NCBI GenBank assembly: GCA_016936015.1
Contig: JAFGPV010000001.1
Location: forward strand, 1-33,790
Length of the DNA: 33,790 nucleotides
Origin: Pirellulales bacterium
GTDB lineage: Bacteria > Planctomycetota > Planctomycetia > Pirellulales > Thermoguttaceae
Direction: 5' to 3'
In this document: piece after piece, positions 1 to 6,664 of the stretch
Numbering within the stretch: position 1 is the stretch's first letter
How the letters are laid out: every line of letters starts with the position of its first letter
Translations under genes and position numbers: made by a program
Notes under the pieces: generated by a model
Told to the model about the DNA's origin: nothing
Databases searched by the model: none
The model's input: only the letters and a program-made list of their open reading frames with translations

Positions 1-164
1 CCTCCTTGCTTAAGGCCAACGGCAGTAATCCTTTCCGCCGGCTCCTATCATAGCAAAAATGTGGGTAAACTTAAGGCTGTTAGCCGCTGGTTATTTCGCA
101 TCCTTGTGGCCACCCCCATATACTTTTTCTGCACCCCGCCATACTGGCTATGACTTAATCCTCC

Positions 165-193
165 TTGACAGTATGTGTATATTTGGCTAAACT
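165..193 (+). promoter_or_regulatory. Possible sigma-70 promoter for the ArsR-type operon
   Basis: TTGACA at 165-170 is a perfect -35 hexamer. TAAACT at 188-193 follows after 17 bases and matches four of six positions of the -10 consensus. It lies about 90 bases upstream of the regulator gene in the AT-richer part of the leader. The rest of 1-284 shows no gene that I can support. No clear ArsR operator palindrome was recognised. Confidence 0.35.
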
Positions 194-252
194 AACAAAT
201 GATGGTTGCCGATGAAATCAGTCGGAGCAACTTCCACGGCCCTCACCCCCGG

Positions 253-275
253 CCCCTCTCCCAATAGGAGAGGGG
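253..275 (+). repeat. Palindromic repeat covering the ribosome binding site of the regulator
   Basis: CCCCTCTCC (253-261) pairs perfectly with GGAGAGGGG (267-275) across a 5-base loop. The right arm is also the only purine-rich ribosome binding site, ending 9 bases before the ATG at 285. Sequences of the CCCTCACCCC...CCCCTCTCCC type are common dispersed repeats in bacteria, so this may be such a repeat that became the leader of the gene. In the folded state the binding site would be masked. Confidence 0.6.
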
Positions 276-284
276 AGATTTAGG

Positions 285-611
285 ATGGACGCCAAAAATC
301 AAGCCAAATATGAAGCCCGCGCCAAGATCATCAAAGCGATGGCGCACCCCACTCGCCTATTTATTGTGGATGAATTGGCCCGTAGCGGCCGGCGGTGCGT
401 TTGCGAACTGACCGAAATGGTCGGCGTCGATATGTCCACGGTATCGCGTCACTTGGCGATGCTCAAGAATGCGGGCATCGTCGAAGACGAGAAACGCGGG
501 GCACAAGTATACTACAGTCTGCGAGTGCAATGCGTGTTGGACTTTTTCGAGTGCGTAGAGTCGGTAATGAAGTGTAACCTGAAGGACCAGCAAAAACTGC
601 TGGTATCGTAG
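285..611 (+). CDS. ArsR/SmtB-family winged-helix regulator
   Basis: This 108-residue protein is a metalloregulator-type repressor. It has the ArsR family layout: an N-terminal helix with AMAHPTRLFIVDEL, the recognition helix region VDMSTVSRHLAMLKNAGIV, and the wing EDEKRGAQVYYSL. The motif RRCVCELTEMV carries a Cys-Val-Cys pair at the start of the DNA-binding domain, the same place as the ELCVCDL thiol site of classical ArsR proteins. A further cysteine lies in VQCVLDFFECVESVMKC. This suggests thiol-based sensing of As(III), Sb(III), another soft metal or redox state. It is the first gene of the operon running to 4370 and probably represses it. The start at 285 has a strong ribosome binding site that lies in a hairpin. 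The inducer is not shown by the sequence. Confidence 0.88.
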   Translation: MDAKNQAKYEARAKIIKAMAHPTRLFIVDELARSGRRCVCELTEMVGVDMSTVSRHLAMLKNAGIVEDEKRGAQVYYSLRVQCVLDFFECVESVMKCNLKDQQKLLVS

Positions 612-738
612 GAGGGGATGCGAAGGCTGTGTTTTTTTGCCGGTAGACTTGGCGACTTTGCCAAATGGCAACATATTTCCAAACGCACGAGACCAACGCA
701 GGCTGCTTAGAACCTGATATCACTTGGAGAAAAACAAA

Positions 739-2061
739 ATGAAGAAGGAATGGACCATTTTTGCCGGGCTGGCGGCAATCTTCCTGCTGGCCTACTTTCT
801 CAATTTCACCGACTCGAACATCCAACGGGCCATCATGGATGCGTTCTATATGCTCCAGTGGTACGCCCGCAACCACACATTGGCTTGCGTGGTGCCCGCC
901 ATGTTCATTGCCGGGGCCATCGCCTCGTTCCTCTCGAAAGAGACCGTGCTGCGGCACCTTGGCCCCAAGGCGAACAAGGTGGAAGCCTACTCCGTGGCGT
1001 CCACCTCCGGCACGGTGCTGGCCGTCTGCTCGTGCAGCGTGTTGCCGATGTTTGCGGGCATCTATCGCGTGGGAGCGGGCTTGGGACCGGCATCGGCCTT
1101 CCTCTATTCCGGGCCGGCGATCAACGTGATGGCCATCTTTTTGACCGCGCGGGTGTTGGGATTCGATCTCGGCATAGCGCGCATCATCGGCTCCGTGGTG
1201 TTTGCGGTGGTCATCGGCGTCATCATGGCGGCAATTTTCCGCAAGGATGAGGAGAAACGAGAGGCTGTTTTCATGCAACTTCCTGAACCGCCTCCATCAC
1301 GGCGGAATTTGTTTCAGACAGCCCTGTTTTTCGCCGCCATGATCGCCTTCCTGGTCTTCAGCGATTGGGCCAACCCGAGCCAGACGACGATCGTCAAAAA
1401 GGACGGCACGAAGATGCAGGTTTCAGTATTGTTGGAAACAACCGAAATGCTTCGCGTGCAGGTCGAGGAACCGTTCGGAGACGTGAAAAAGGGCAAAAAG
1501 CTGGAAATCCCGATCGGTGAAATCGAGACGCGCGAGGCCGCGACGTCGGAAGGCTACGAGTGGGCCAACTGGATGTACGTCAATCGCTGGTATTTTGCGT
1601 TCGCCTGTTTGGCGGCCACCTTGCTGATGATCGCCGGCTGGTTTGACAAGAACGAATTGTCCGACTGGATGGGCCAGACCTGGGGATTCGCCAGGTCGAT
1701 TATTCCCTTGTTGTTCGGCGGCGTCTTTGTTACGGGATTTGTCGGGGCGCTCATCCCCGAGGAAACGGTGGGGCGTCTGGTCGGCGGCAACAGTATTGGA
1801 GCCAATCTGGTGGCCTCCGTCATTGGGGCGATGTGGTACTTCGCCACGTTGACGGAAATCCCCATTATTGAAACGCTCCGGGGACTCGGTATGGGCAAAG
1901 GCCCCGCGTTGTCCCTGCTGCTAGCCGGTCCCGCGTTGTCATTGCCCAGCATCGCGGTGATCTATAGCGTGATTGGGTTTAAAAAAACAGCGGTTTTCGT
2001 CGGCCTGACCGTGATAATGAGCGCCATCGTTGGCATGGTTTTTGGATTGTTCTTCGGATAA
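739..2061 (+). CDS. UPF0718/ArsP-type permease
   Basis: This is a 440-residue inner-membrane protein with the duplicated architecture of the COG0701 (UPF0718, DUF318) permease family, which includes the organoarsenical exporter ArsP. The first half has the signature CSCSVLP at residues 97-103 followed by GLGPASAFLYSGPAINV. The second half repeats the pattern with GALIPEETVGRLVG and GPALSLLLAGPALSLPS. A soluble stretch of about 80 residues separates the halves. The two cysteines C97 and C99 are a plausible metalloid or thiol site. I prefer the ATG at 739 to an upstream in-frame TTG at 724 because GGAGA at 726-730 is correctly spaced. The gene sits between the ArsR-type regulator and the thioredoxin-like genes, which supports an efflux role. 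The substrate is inferred. Confidence 0.85.
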   Translation: MKKEWTIFAGLAAIFLLAYFLNFTDSNIQRAIMDAFYMLQWYARNHTLACVVPAMFIAGAIASFLSKETVLRHLGPKANKVEAYSVASTSGTVLAVCSCSVLPMFAGIYRVGAGLGPASAFLYSGPAINVMAIFLTARVLGFDLGIARIIGSVVFAVVIGVIMAAIFRKDEEKREAVFMQLPEPPPSRRNLFQTALFFAAMIAFLVFSDWANPSQTTIVKKDGTKMQVSVLLETTEMLRVQVEEPFGDVKKGKKLEIPIGEIETREAATSEGYEWANWMYVNRWYFAFACLAATLLMIAGWFDKNELSDWMGQTWGFARSIIPLLFGGVFVTGFVGALIPEETVGRLVGGNSIGANLVASVIGAMWYFATLTEIPIIETLRGLGMGKGPALSLLLAGPALSLPSIAVIYSVIGFKKTAVFVGLTVIMSAIVGMVFGLFFG

Positions 2062-2100
2062 AATGCTTATTGGCGAATTCGCCACACAGGAGAATAAGAA

Positions 2101-2334
2101 ATGAAGCTGATTCAGATACTTGGAACCGGTTGTCCGAAGTGCGAAAAACTCAAAAAGAATGCGGAGGAGGCCGTGAAACTCGCGGGCACGGAAGCTCAGA
2201 TCGAAAAAGTCACCGATATTGGACAGATCACCTCGTTTGGCGTGATGTTGACGCCGGCCCTTGCGATTGACGGTGAGGTCAAGGTCGTGGGCAAGGTGCT
2301 ATCGCCCGAGGAAATCCAAAAGTTGTTGGCCTAA
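2101..2334 (+). CDS. Small thioredoxin-family protein (redox-active disulfide type)
   Basis: This 77-residue protein matches the small glutaredoxin/thioredoxin-like family often called redox-active disulfide protein 2. It has a short N-terminal strand, the active site GCPKC (C11 and C14), and the cis-proline region VMLTPALAIDGEV, followed by a final helix with LSPEEIQKLL. There is no signal peptide, so it should act in the cytoplasm. AGGAG precedes the ATG at good spacing, and the gene follows the permease by 39 bases. In loci of the arsEFG type a protein of this kind stands next to ArsF and ArsG, and it may be the ArsE counterpart, although I cannot confirm that by alignment. A likely job is to pass electrons to the CcdA-like protein encoded downstream. 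Confidence 0.82.
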   Translation: MKLIQILGTGCPKCEKLKKNAEEAVKLAGTEAQIEKVTDIGQITSFGVMLTPALAIDGEVKVVGKVLSPEEIQKLLA

Positions 2335-2359
2335 TAATGCAGAGGAAAGGAATATCGGC

Positions 2360-3004
2360 ATGGAACTGAAAAATGCTCTCGCCGTCTGTCTGATTTCGCT
2401 GTTTTCGGCGACTCTGGTTGTGCTGATCGCCCGCTCGCTTGACAACCAGGCCGCCGCGCAACTGGAGCCGCAATTGACGCAAATCGCCGACGAGTTACGG
2501 GCGATTCGTCGCCAGGGCGGGATTGCACGATCCGACGACGTTCCGAAGTCGGCGAGTGTGGGCGACGGACTGATTGTTTACTATTTCCATTCCGACGCGC
2601 GGTGTCCGAATTGCCGTGCCATTGAAGCCGGAACGAAAGAGGTCTTGGACACCCATTTTGCGGAGCAACAGCGCCGCGAGGAAATCGAGTGGAAGGTCCT
2701 GAACTTCAGCAAGCCGTCGGGCGCCGTGTTGGCTTTAAAGTTCGAGGTCAAGGACCCCGTGGTCGTCCTGGCCAGGGTGAAAGACAACGAGGTGCAAGAT
2801 GGCTGGCAACGGCTTGACAAGGTCATGGCGTTGGCCGACGACAAAACGGCGCTCATGGAGTATGTGCGAAGCGAAATCGAGCGGATGCTCGCAACCGAAA
2901 AACAGCCGATGTCCACGACACCCCGGACGCCGGAGCCGACGACTTCATCCTCCGACGTCGACATGGAACCCTCGGCGGACCCGCCTGCGATTCCAATTCC
3001 CTAG
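2360..3004 (+). CDS. arsF: ArsF-family thioredoxin-like protein, membrane-anchored copy 1
   Basis: This 214-residue protein has an N-terminal hydrophobic segment (about residues 6-22) that acts as an uncleaved anchor or signal, then a short helical stretch (AAQLEPQLTQIADELRAI) and a thioredoxin-like domain. The motif YYFHSDARCPNCRAIE gives a CPNC active site at C82 and C85. The pattern YYFH...RCxxC is the signature of proteins annotated as ArsF, a subunit of nitrophenyl-arsenical reductase. The C-terminus is a disordered tail rich in Pro, Thr, Ser and Asp. I chose the ATG at 2360 because AGAGGAAAGG lies 9 bases upstream; the longer open frame overlaps the previous gene. The active site should face the periplasm. 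It is the first of two ArsF-like genes in tandem, which is unusual. Confidence 0.78.
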   Translation: MELKNALAVCLISLFSATLVVLIARSLDNQAAAQLEPQLTQIADELRAIRRQGGIARSDDVPKSASVGDGLIVYYFHSDARCPNCRAIEAGTKEVLDTHFAEQQRREEIEWKVLNFSKPSGAVLALKFEVKDPVVVLARVKDNEVQDGWQRLDKVMALADDKTALMEYVRSEIERMLATEKQPMSTTPRTPEPTTSSSDVDMEPSADPPAIPIP

Positions 3005-3046
3005 AAAAACCTTGTTTTCCAACCATATCACGAGGAGACCAGAATT

Positions 3047-3595
3047 ATGAAACGCATTGTCACTGCTGCCGTTGCCTTTTCAGTCCTGACGCTCTTCGCC
3101 CTTGCATTCCCCCAGGTGATCCATGCAGCCGACGCGGTTGTGAAGGCCGACGCTTCTGCCAAGACGAATACTTCGGCCAAAGCCGCCGCTCCAGCCCCCC
3201 GACCGGCCGATCGCGTGATTGTGATGTACTTCCACCGCACCCAGCGCTGTCCCACCTGTCTCCGCATGGGAAGCTATTCCGAGGAGGCCGTGAGGAAGGG
3301 CTTTGCCCGAGAGGTCAAGAGCGGCGCGGTCGAATTCCACTACGTCGATTTCCAGGATAAAAAGAACGCCGCGTTGACGAAGGGCTATAAGATCGGCGGT
3401 CCTTCGCTGATCGTGGTCAAGGTTATGAAAAACAAGGCTGTGGAAGCGAGGAACCTGACGGAGATATGGTCAAAGAACCGCGACAAAGATGTGTTTCTTA
3501 AGTATGTGCAAGATAGCGTTGCCGCCTTCCAGAAATCAAAGGCGAAAACCGCGATGAAACCGGAAGTCGACAGGTCGGCACAAAAGACGAAGTGA
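3047..3595 (+). CDS. arsF: ArsF-family thioredoxin-like protein, exported copy 2
   Basis: This 182-residue protein has a clear Sec signal peptide (basic start, hydrophobic core, cleavage probably near IHAAD), an Ala/Pro-rich linker, and the ArsF-type motif VMYFHRTQRCPTCLRM with C68 and C71. The segment YKIGGPSLIVVKVMKNKAVE fits the cis-proline side of the thioredoxin fold. It is a diverged paralogue of the preceding gene: same domain order around CxxC, but a cleavable signal and a basic C-terminal tail. A GAGGAG site precedes the ATG. Family knowledge suggests a periplasmic reductase partner for nitroaromatic arsenicals. A more general periplasmic disulfide reductase role is equally compatible with the sequence. 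Confidence 0.78.
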   Translation: MKRIVTAAVAFSVLTLFALAFPQVIHAADAVVKADASAKTNTSAKAAAPAPRPADRVIVMYFHRTQRCPTCLRMGSYSEEAVRKGFAREVKSGAVEFHYVDFQDKKNAALTKGYKIGGPSLIVVKVMKNKAVEARNLTEIWSKNRDKDVFLKYVQDSVAAFQKSKAKTAMKPEVDRSAQKTK

Positions 3596-3617
3596 TATTG
3601 AAAGAAGGAGATGGTCG

Positions 3618-4370
3618 ATGGTTGCCTATTTACTCTACGCCCTGGCGGCTCTCTATCTGGGATTGCTCACGTCGATCAGTCCTTGTCCGCTGGCGACCAA
3701 TATCGCGGCGGTCTCCTACGTGGGCCGCAAGGTGGGCGATTCGCGCTGGGTACTGGCCGCCGGACTCCTTTATACGCTCGGGCGGTGCCTGCTCTACCTG
3801 GCCCTGGCCGTGGTCATCGCCACCACGGCCATGTCGATTCCGGCCATCGCCTTGTTTCTCCAGAAATACGGCGGCCTGGTCCTCGGACCGGTGTTCTTGT
3901 TGCTCGGCATGTTGTTGGTGGGACTGATCGTCATCAGCGGCGGCGGGGCGACGATGAGCGCGGGCATGCAAAAACGGATCGACGCCATGGGAATCTGGGG
4001 CGCGCTGTTGCTGGGCGTTCTGTTTGCCGTTGCATTCTGCCCCACCTCGGCCGTATGGTTCTTTGGCCTGGTCGCGCTCTTGCTGGGGTCCGAGGCTGGG
4101 GCCGTGACTGGCAAGTTGGCCAGCATCGGCATCAACCTTCCCGAGGCGTCCTTGCCTGGGGCCACCGTGGTCTTGCCGCTGATTTATGGCATCGGCACGG
4201 CCGTGCCGGTCTTGCTGGTTGCTTTCCTGCTGGCCTACAGCGCCAAGTCCGTCGGCAAGACCTACAACGTGCTCTCGAAAATCGAATGGTGGGCGCGGAT
4301 GATTACCGGCTGGTTGTTCGTGGGGATCGGCGTCTATTTCTGCCTGCGGTTCGTCTTCGAGGCCCTTTGA
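3618..4370 (+). CDS. arsG: ArsG-family membrane protein, CcdA/DsbD-like fold
   Basis: This 250-residue protein is strongly hydrophobic, with six or more membrane segments, and belongs to the CcdA/DsbD-like superfamily. Two cysteine-proline motifs, SISPCPLATN (C23) and VAFCPTSAVW (C141), stand in the equivalent places of the two half repeats, as the electron-carrying cysteine pair does in CcdA. The wording of the first motif is typical of proteins annotated as ArsG, the efflux permease for aromatic aminoarsenicals. AAGGAG is 7 bases before the ATG. It closes the operon after the two exported CxxC proteins. Export of a reduced arsenical is the family annotation. Transfer of electrons from the cytoplasmic thioredoxin to the periplasmic ArsF-like proteins is my alternative reading and could operate instead. 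Confidence 0.8.
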   Translation: MVAYLLYALAALYLGLLTSISPCPLATNIAAVSYVGRKVGDSRWVLAAGLLYTLGRCLLYLALAVVIATTAMSIPAIALFLQKYGGLVLGPVFLLLGMLLVGLIVISGGGATMSAGMQKRIDAMGIWGALLLGVLFAVAFCPTSAVWFFGLVALLLGSEAGAVTGKLASIGINLPEASLPGATVVLPLIYGIGTAVPVLLVAFLLAYSAKSVGKTYNVLSKIEWWARMITGWLFVGIGVYFCLRFVFEAL

Positions 4371-4456
4371 CTCTCCCAAAGCTTTCCAGTATGATGATTA
4401 CACGGAGCGGTGGGAAAAAGGTCTGTTGAATTTGGATCTTACAAGGAGATCTTCCC

Positions 4457-4969
4457 ATGTCACTCTCGGACGAATTGCAGAAACTGCAACAGCTTCACCA
4501 GTCGGGAGCGCTGAGCGACGAGGAGTTCGCCCAGGCGAAGGCCAAGCTGCTGAATCAACAGCCGGGGTCGTTCTCGCTCTTTTCGACCGGCGGCGCCAAT
4601 CCTGCAACCGAGGAAGAACAAACCCGGCAATGGGGGATGTTTCTCCATCTCTCGTTGCTGGCGGGCTTCGTTGTGCCGATGGCCGGCTTGATCGTGCCGA
4701 TCGTGATTTGGCAATTGAAAAAGACCGAATTGCCCGGGATTGACGAGCATGGGAAAAACGCGGTCAATTGGCTCATCTCGGAGGTGATTTACTTGGTGGT
4801 CTGTATCCTCTTGAGTTTTTTCATTATCGGTCTCCCCCTGCTGATCGCCCTGTTGGTCGTCGGGGTGGTTTTCCCGATCATGGCTGGCGTCAAGGCCAGC
4901 AACGGCGAGGTTTGGAAGTATCCACTGGCGATTCCGTTTTTTAACGTCCCCTGTCGGTTAAGTCCTTGA
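4457..4969 (+). CDS. SHOCT-domain and DUF4870-like membrane protein
   Basis: The 170-residue protein begins with a short SHOCT helix hairpin (LQKLQQLHQSGALSDEEF, then AKAKLL), a module found at the ends of many membrane proteins and thought to mediate oligomerisation. After a linker, residues 60-160 form a DUF4870/Tic20-like unit: a helix with WGMFLHLSLLAGF, the conserved HGKNAVNWLISEVIY segment, and a final hydrophobic pair ending near KYPLAIPFF. AAGGAG lies 8 bases before the ATG. It is in the same direction as the ars-like operon, 86 bases downstream of it, and could be read through, but nothing ties its function to arsenic. The biological role of this family is unknown. Confidence 0.82.
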   Translation: MSLSDELQKLQQLHQSGALSDEEFAQAKAKLLNQQPGSFSLFSTGGANPATEEEQTRQWGMFLHLSLLAGFVVPMAGLIVPIVIWQLKKTELPGIDEHGKNAVNWLISEVIYLVVCILLSFFIIGLPLLIALLVVGVVFPIMAGVKASNGEVWKYPLAIPFFNVPCRLSP

Positions 4970-4990
4970 AATCAATCCACTCCTCTTGTC

Positions 4991-5263
4991 ATGGAAAATT
5001 GGCAGAAGCTGCGAACTGGGGATCGAATCCGCATCATACGGATGCCCAGCGAATTTGATCGGCCCGATTATTATCTCCCTCGCGAGACCCGCCGGATTTA
5101 TCAACGGCTTCTCGAGCGTCGCCGGCCTCTGAGAGTGCAGCAAATCGACGATGACGGTATTCCCTGGATCCATTGCCGGTTTCAGAGCAAAAACGGCGTT
5201 TGGGAGTATCATTATTTGGCATTCAATCACGACGGCTGGGTGCGGATCAAACACCGTTGTTGA
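4991..5263 (+). CDS. Small conserved-looking hypothetical protein
   Basis: This 90-residue protein is charged and soluble, with no signal peptide. The N-terminus MENWQKLRTGDRIRIIRMPSE looks like a small beta-barrel or KOW/SH3-like start, followed by an Arg-rich helix (TRRIYQRLLERRRPL) and a strand-rich end with W and Y residues (IPWIHCRF, WEYHYLAF, WVRIKHRC). I have the impression of having seen similar proteins in Pirellulales, but I cannot name a function. The ATG at 4991 has no clear ribosome binding site, which is common in planctomycetes. The gene begins 21 bases after the previous stop. Confidence 0.6.
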   Translation: MENWQKLRTGDRIRIIRMPSEFDRPDYYLPRETRRIYQRLLERRRPLRVQQIDDDGIPWIHCRFQSKNGVWEYHYLAFNHDGWVRIKHRC

Positions 5264-5484
5264 TTGCCTTGCAAGCTCACAAGCGGTTTTTAGAGAAATC
5301 ACTCTATCGCGACCTATCCTCCCCGGAAAAACCTCAATCTTTTTCCGTGGAGAGGTCGATGAGAGTTGCGGTCGGCTTGATTTCCCCGCCGGGAGGACGT
5401 AGTCTTGTATAGCTGCGGGTATTACCCGGAGTTTAACGATGCATGCCCCCTATATTGGTCGGATCTCCTGTCTCTGCACGTGTC

Positions 5485-5510
5485 GCTGTCCGGTGTAAAC
5501 GCCGGACAGC
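5485..5510. repeat. Perfect 9-bp hairpin, GTAAAC loop type
   Basis: GCTGTCCGG (5485-5493) and CCGGACAGC (5502-5510) are perfectly complementary around the 8-base loop TGTAAACG. There is no T-run on either side, so a dispersed palindromic repeat is more likely than a terminator. Confidence 0.6.
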
Positions 5511-5560
5511 CTCTCGCCCTTTGCATCGCGTGTTTCTCTTTCCCTCGCCGCAATAATGTA

Positions 5561-5581
5561 GAAGCGGCATCCTGCCGCTTC
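5561..5581. repeat. Perfect 9-bp hairpin with 3-base loop
   Basis: GAAGCGGCA (5561-5569) pairs with TGCCGCTTC (5573-5581) around the loop TCC. It could end transcripts from the left, but only a short CTTTG follows instead of a T-run. It looks like one more dispersed palindrome. Confidence 0.6.
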
Positions 5582-5594
5582 CTTTGAATATTTG

Positions 5595-5612
5595 CCGGCC
5601 GCAAGCGGCCGG
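5595..5612. repeat. 8-bp hairpin with AA loop (GCCGC-AA-GCGGC family)
   Basis: CCGGCCGC (5595-5602) pairs with GCGGCCGG (5605-5612), leaving a 2-base AA loop. The core GCCGC-AA-GCGGC occurs again at 9942-9959 inside a coding region, which suggests a small repeat family. Confidence 0.6.
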
Positions 5613-5641
5613 GCTAAACGCCACTTGAAAGAGTCGTTTTT

Positions 5642-6655
5642 ATGGCCACCGATTTTCGCATTAAAGAAAACTTGCCGGTGCTAACGGAGCGGATCGTCGA
5701 CACGTACGCCGAGGTGGGCAACATCAGCCACCTGGGCCACTGCCCGCTGCCGAACTACGAGACGGTCATCGAGGCGACCGAGGATTTGAAAGAGATCCTG
5801 TATCCCGGCTATCGCCGCCGCGACGGGCTGCACCTGGGGAACGTCAACTATCACGTGGGTGACCTGATCGACCGCCTGCACGACACGCTAATGCAGCAGA
5901 TCGCCCGGGCGCTGCGGCACGAGGCCTTTCGCACTCCACCGGCCCGAGAAGGGGACAGTCCCATTTTTTCTGCAAAAAAATCGGGACAGTCCCCGTCCTG
6001 CGATCCGCGGCAGGCGCCGGACTTCGAGGCCGTGGGTCAGGCCAAGGCGATTACGTTTCTGGAGCGGCTGCCCGAACTTCGTAAGATCCTGGCGCTGGAC
6101 GTCGAGGCGGCTTACGCCGGCGACCCGGCCTGCAAATCGCTCGACGAGGTGATCTTTTGCTATCCCGGCCTGGAGGCGATAACCGTCTATCGGCTGGCCC
6201 ACGTCCTGAACGACCTCGCCGTGCCGATGATCCCGCGGATGATGACCGAATGGGCGCACCGCCGGACCGGCATCGACATCCATCCCGGGGCGAAGATCGG
6301 GATGTATTTCTTCATCGACCACGGCACCGGCGTGGTGATCGGCGAGACGACCGAAATCGGCGACTGGGTGAAGCTCTACCAGGGCGTCACCCTGGGCGCC
6401 TTGAGCTTCGCCACCGACGCCGAGGGGAACCTGATGCGCGGCGCCAAGCGGCACCCGACGCTTGAGGACCGGGTGGTGATCTACGCCAACGCCACGATCC
6501 TCGGCGGCGAGACGGTCGTCGGCCACCACGCCGTGATCGGCTCGAGCGTCTGGCTCACCCGCAGCGTCGCCCCGCACGCCATTGTCACCATGGAAGCCCC
6601 CAAACTGCGGATCCGCGACGAGAAGAGCAAGGACGCGCTGAATTGGTACATTTAA
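5642..6655 (+). CDS. cysE: Serine O-acetyltransferase (EpsC type)
   Basis: The 337-residue enzyme makes O-acetylserine from serine and acetyl-CoA, the first step of cysteine synthesis. The N-terminal half is the helical domain of the EpsC subgroup ([15 protein letters not shown], and [18 protein letters not shown]). The C-terminal half is the left-handed beta-helix of hexapeptide repeats, with the conserved catalytic region [28 protein letters not shown] and [13 protein letters not shown]. Unusually, residues 104-118 ([16 protein letters not shown]) come from a 44-base palindromic repeat at 5951-5994. They lie in the linker just before [15 protein letters not shown], where related proteins go straight on, and the reading frame is kept. 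The gene converges with the DUF2207-like gene, with 9 bases between the stop codons. Confidence 0.93.
   Translation: MATDFRIKENLPVLTERIVDTYAEVGNISHLGHCPLPNYETVIEATEDLKEILYPGYRRRDGLHLGNVNYHVGDLIDRLHDTLMQQIARALRHEAFRTPPAREGDSPIFSAKKSGQSPSCDPRQAPDFEAVGQAKAITFLERLPELRKILALDVEAAYAGDPACKSLDEVIFCYPGLEAITVYRLAHVLNDLAVPMIPRMMTEWAHRRTGIDIHPGAKIGMYFFIDHGTGVVIGETTEIGDWVKLYQGVTLGALSFATDAEGNLMRGAKRHPTLEDRVVIYANATILGGETVVGHHAVIGSSVWLTRSVAPHAIVTMEAPKLRIRDEKSKDALNWYI
5951..5994 (+). repeat. 44-base palindromic element inside cysE (copy A)
   Basis: The element reads GGGGACAGTCCC, an A/T stem (ATTTTTT, CTGC, AAAAAAAT), a single C and GGGACAGTCCCC. The two ends are complementary except at one central base and the middle forms a second stem, so the whole unit folds into one long hairpin. 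A second copy of identical length lies at 11370-11413. In cysE the plus-strand sequence is translated without a stop. Confidence 0.85.
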
Positions 6656-6664
6656 TCACTGTTA

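Larger units (their letters stand above)
5264..5641. other. 378-base gene-free stretch carrying three unrelated hairpins
   Basis: No open frame here looks like a protein. The right half holds three strong inverted repeats of different sequence (5485-5510, 5561-5581 and 5595-5612), and the last ends 30 bases before the cysE start. No promoter with both hexamers is convincing. The stretch looks like a landing zone for short palindromic repeats. Confidence 0.6.

Noticed and set aside
463..1278. Minus-strand open frame across the regulator and permease genes
   Set aside because: Rich in His, Arg and Asp as expected for a shadow frame; both genes on the plus strand have clear family motifs.
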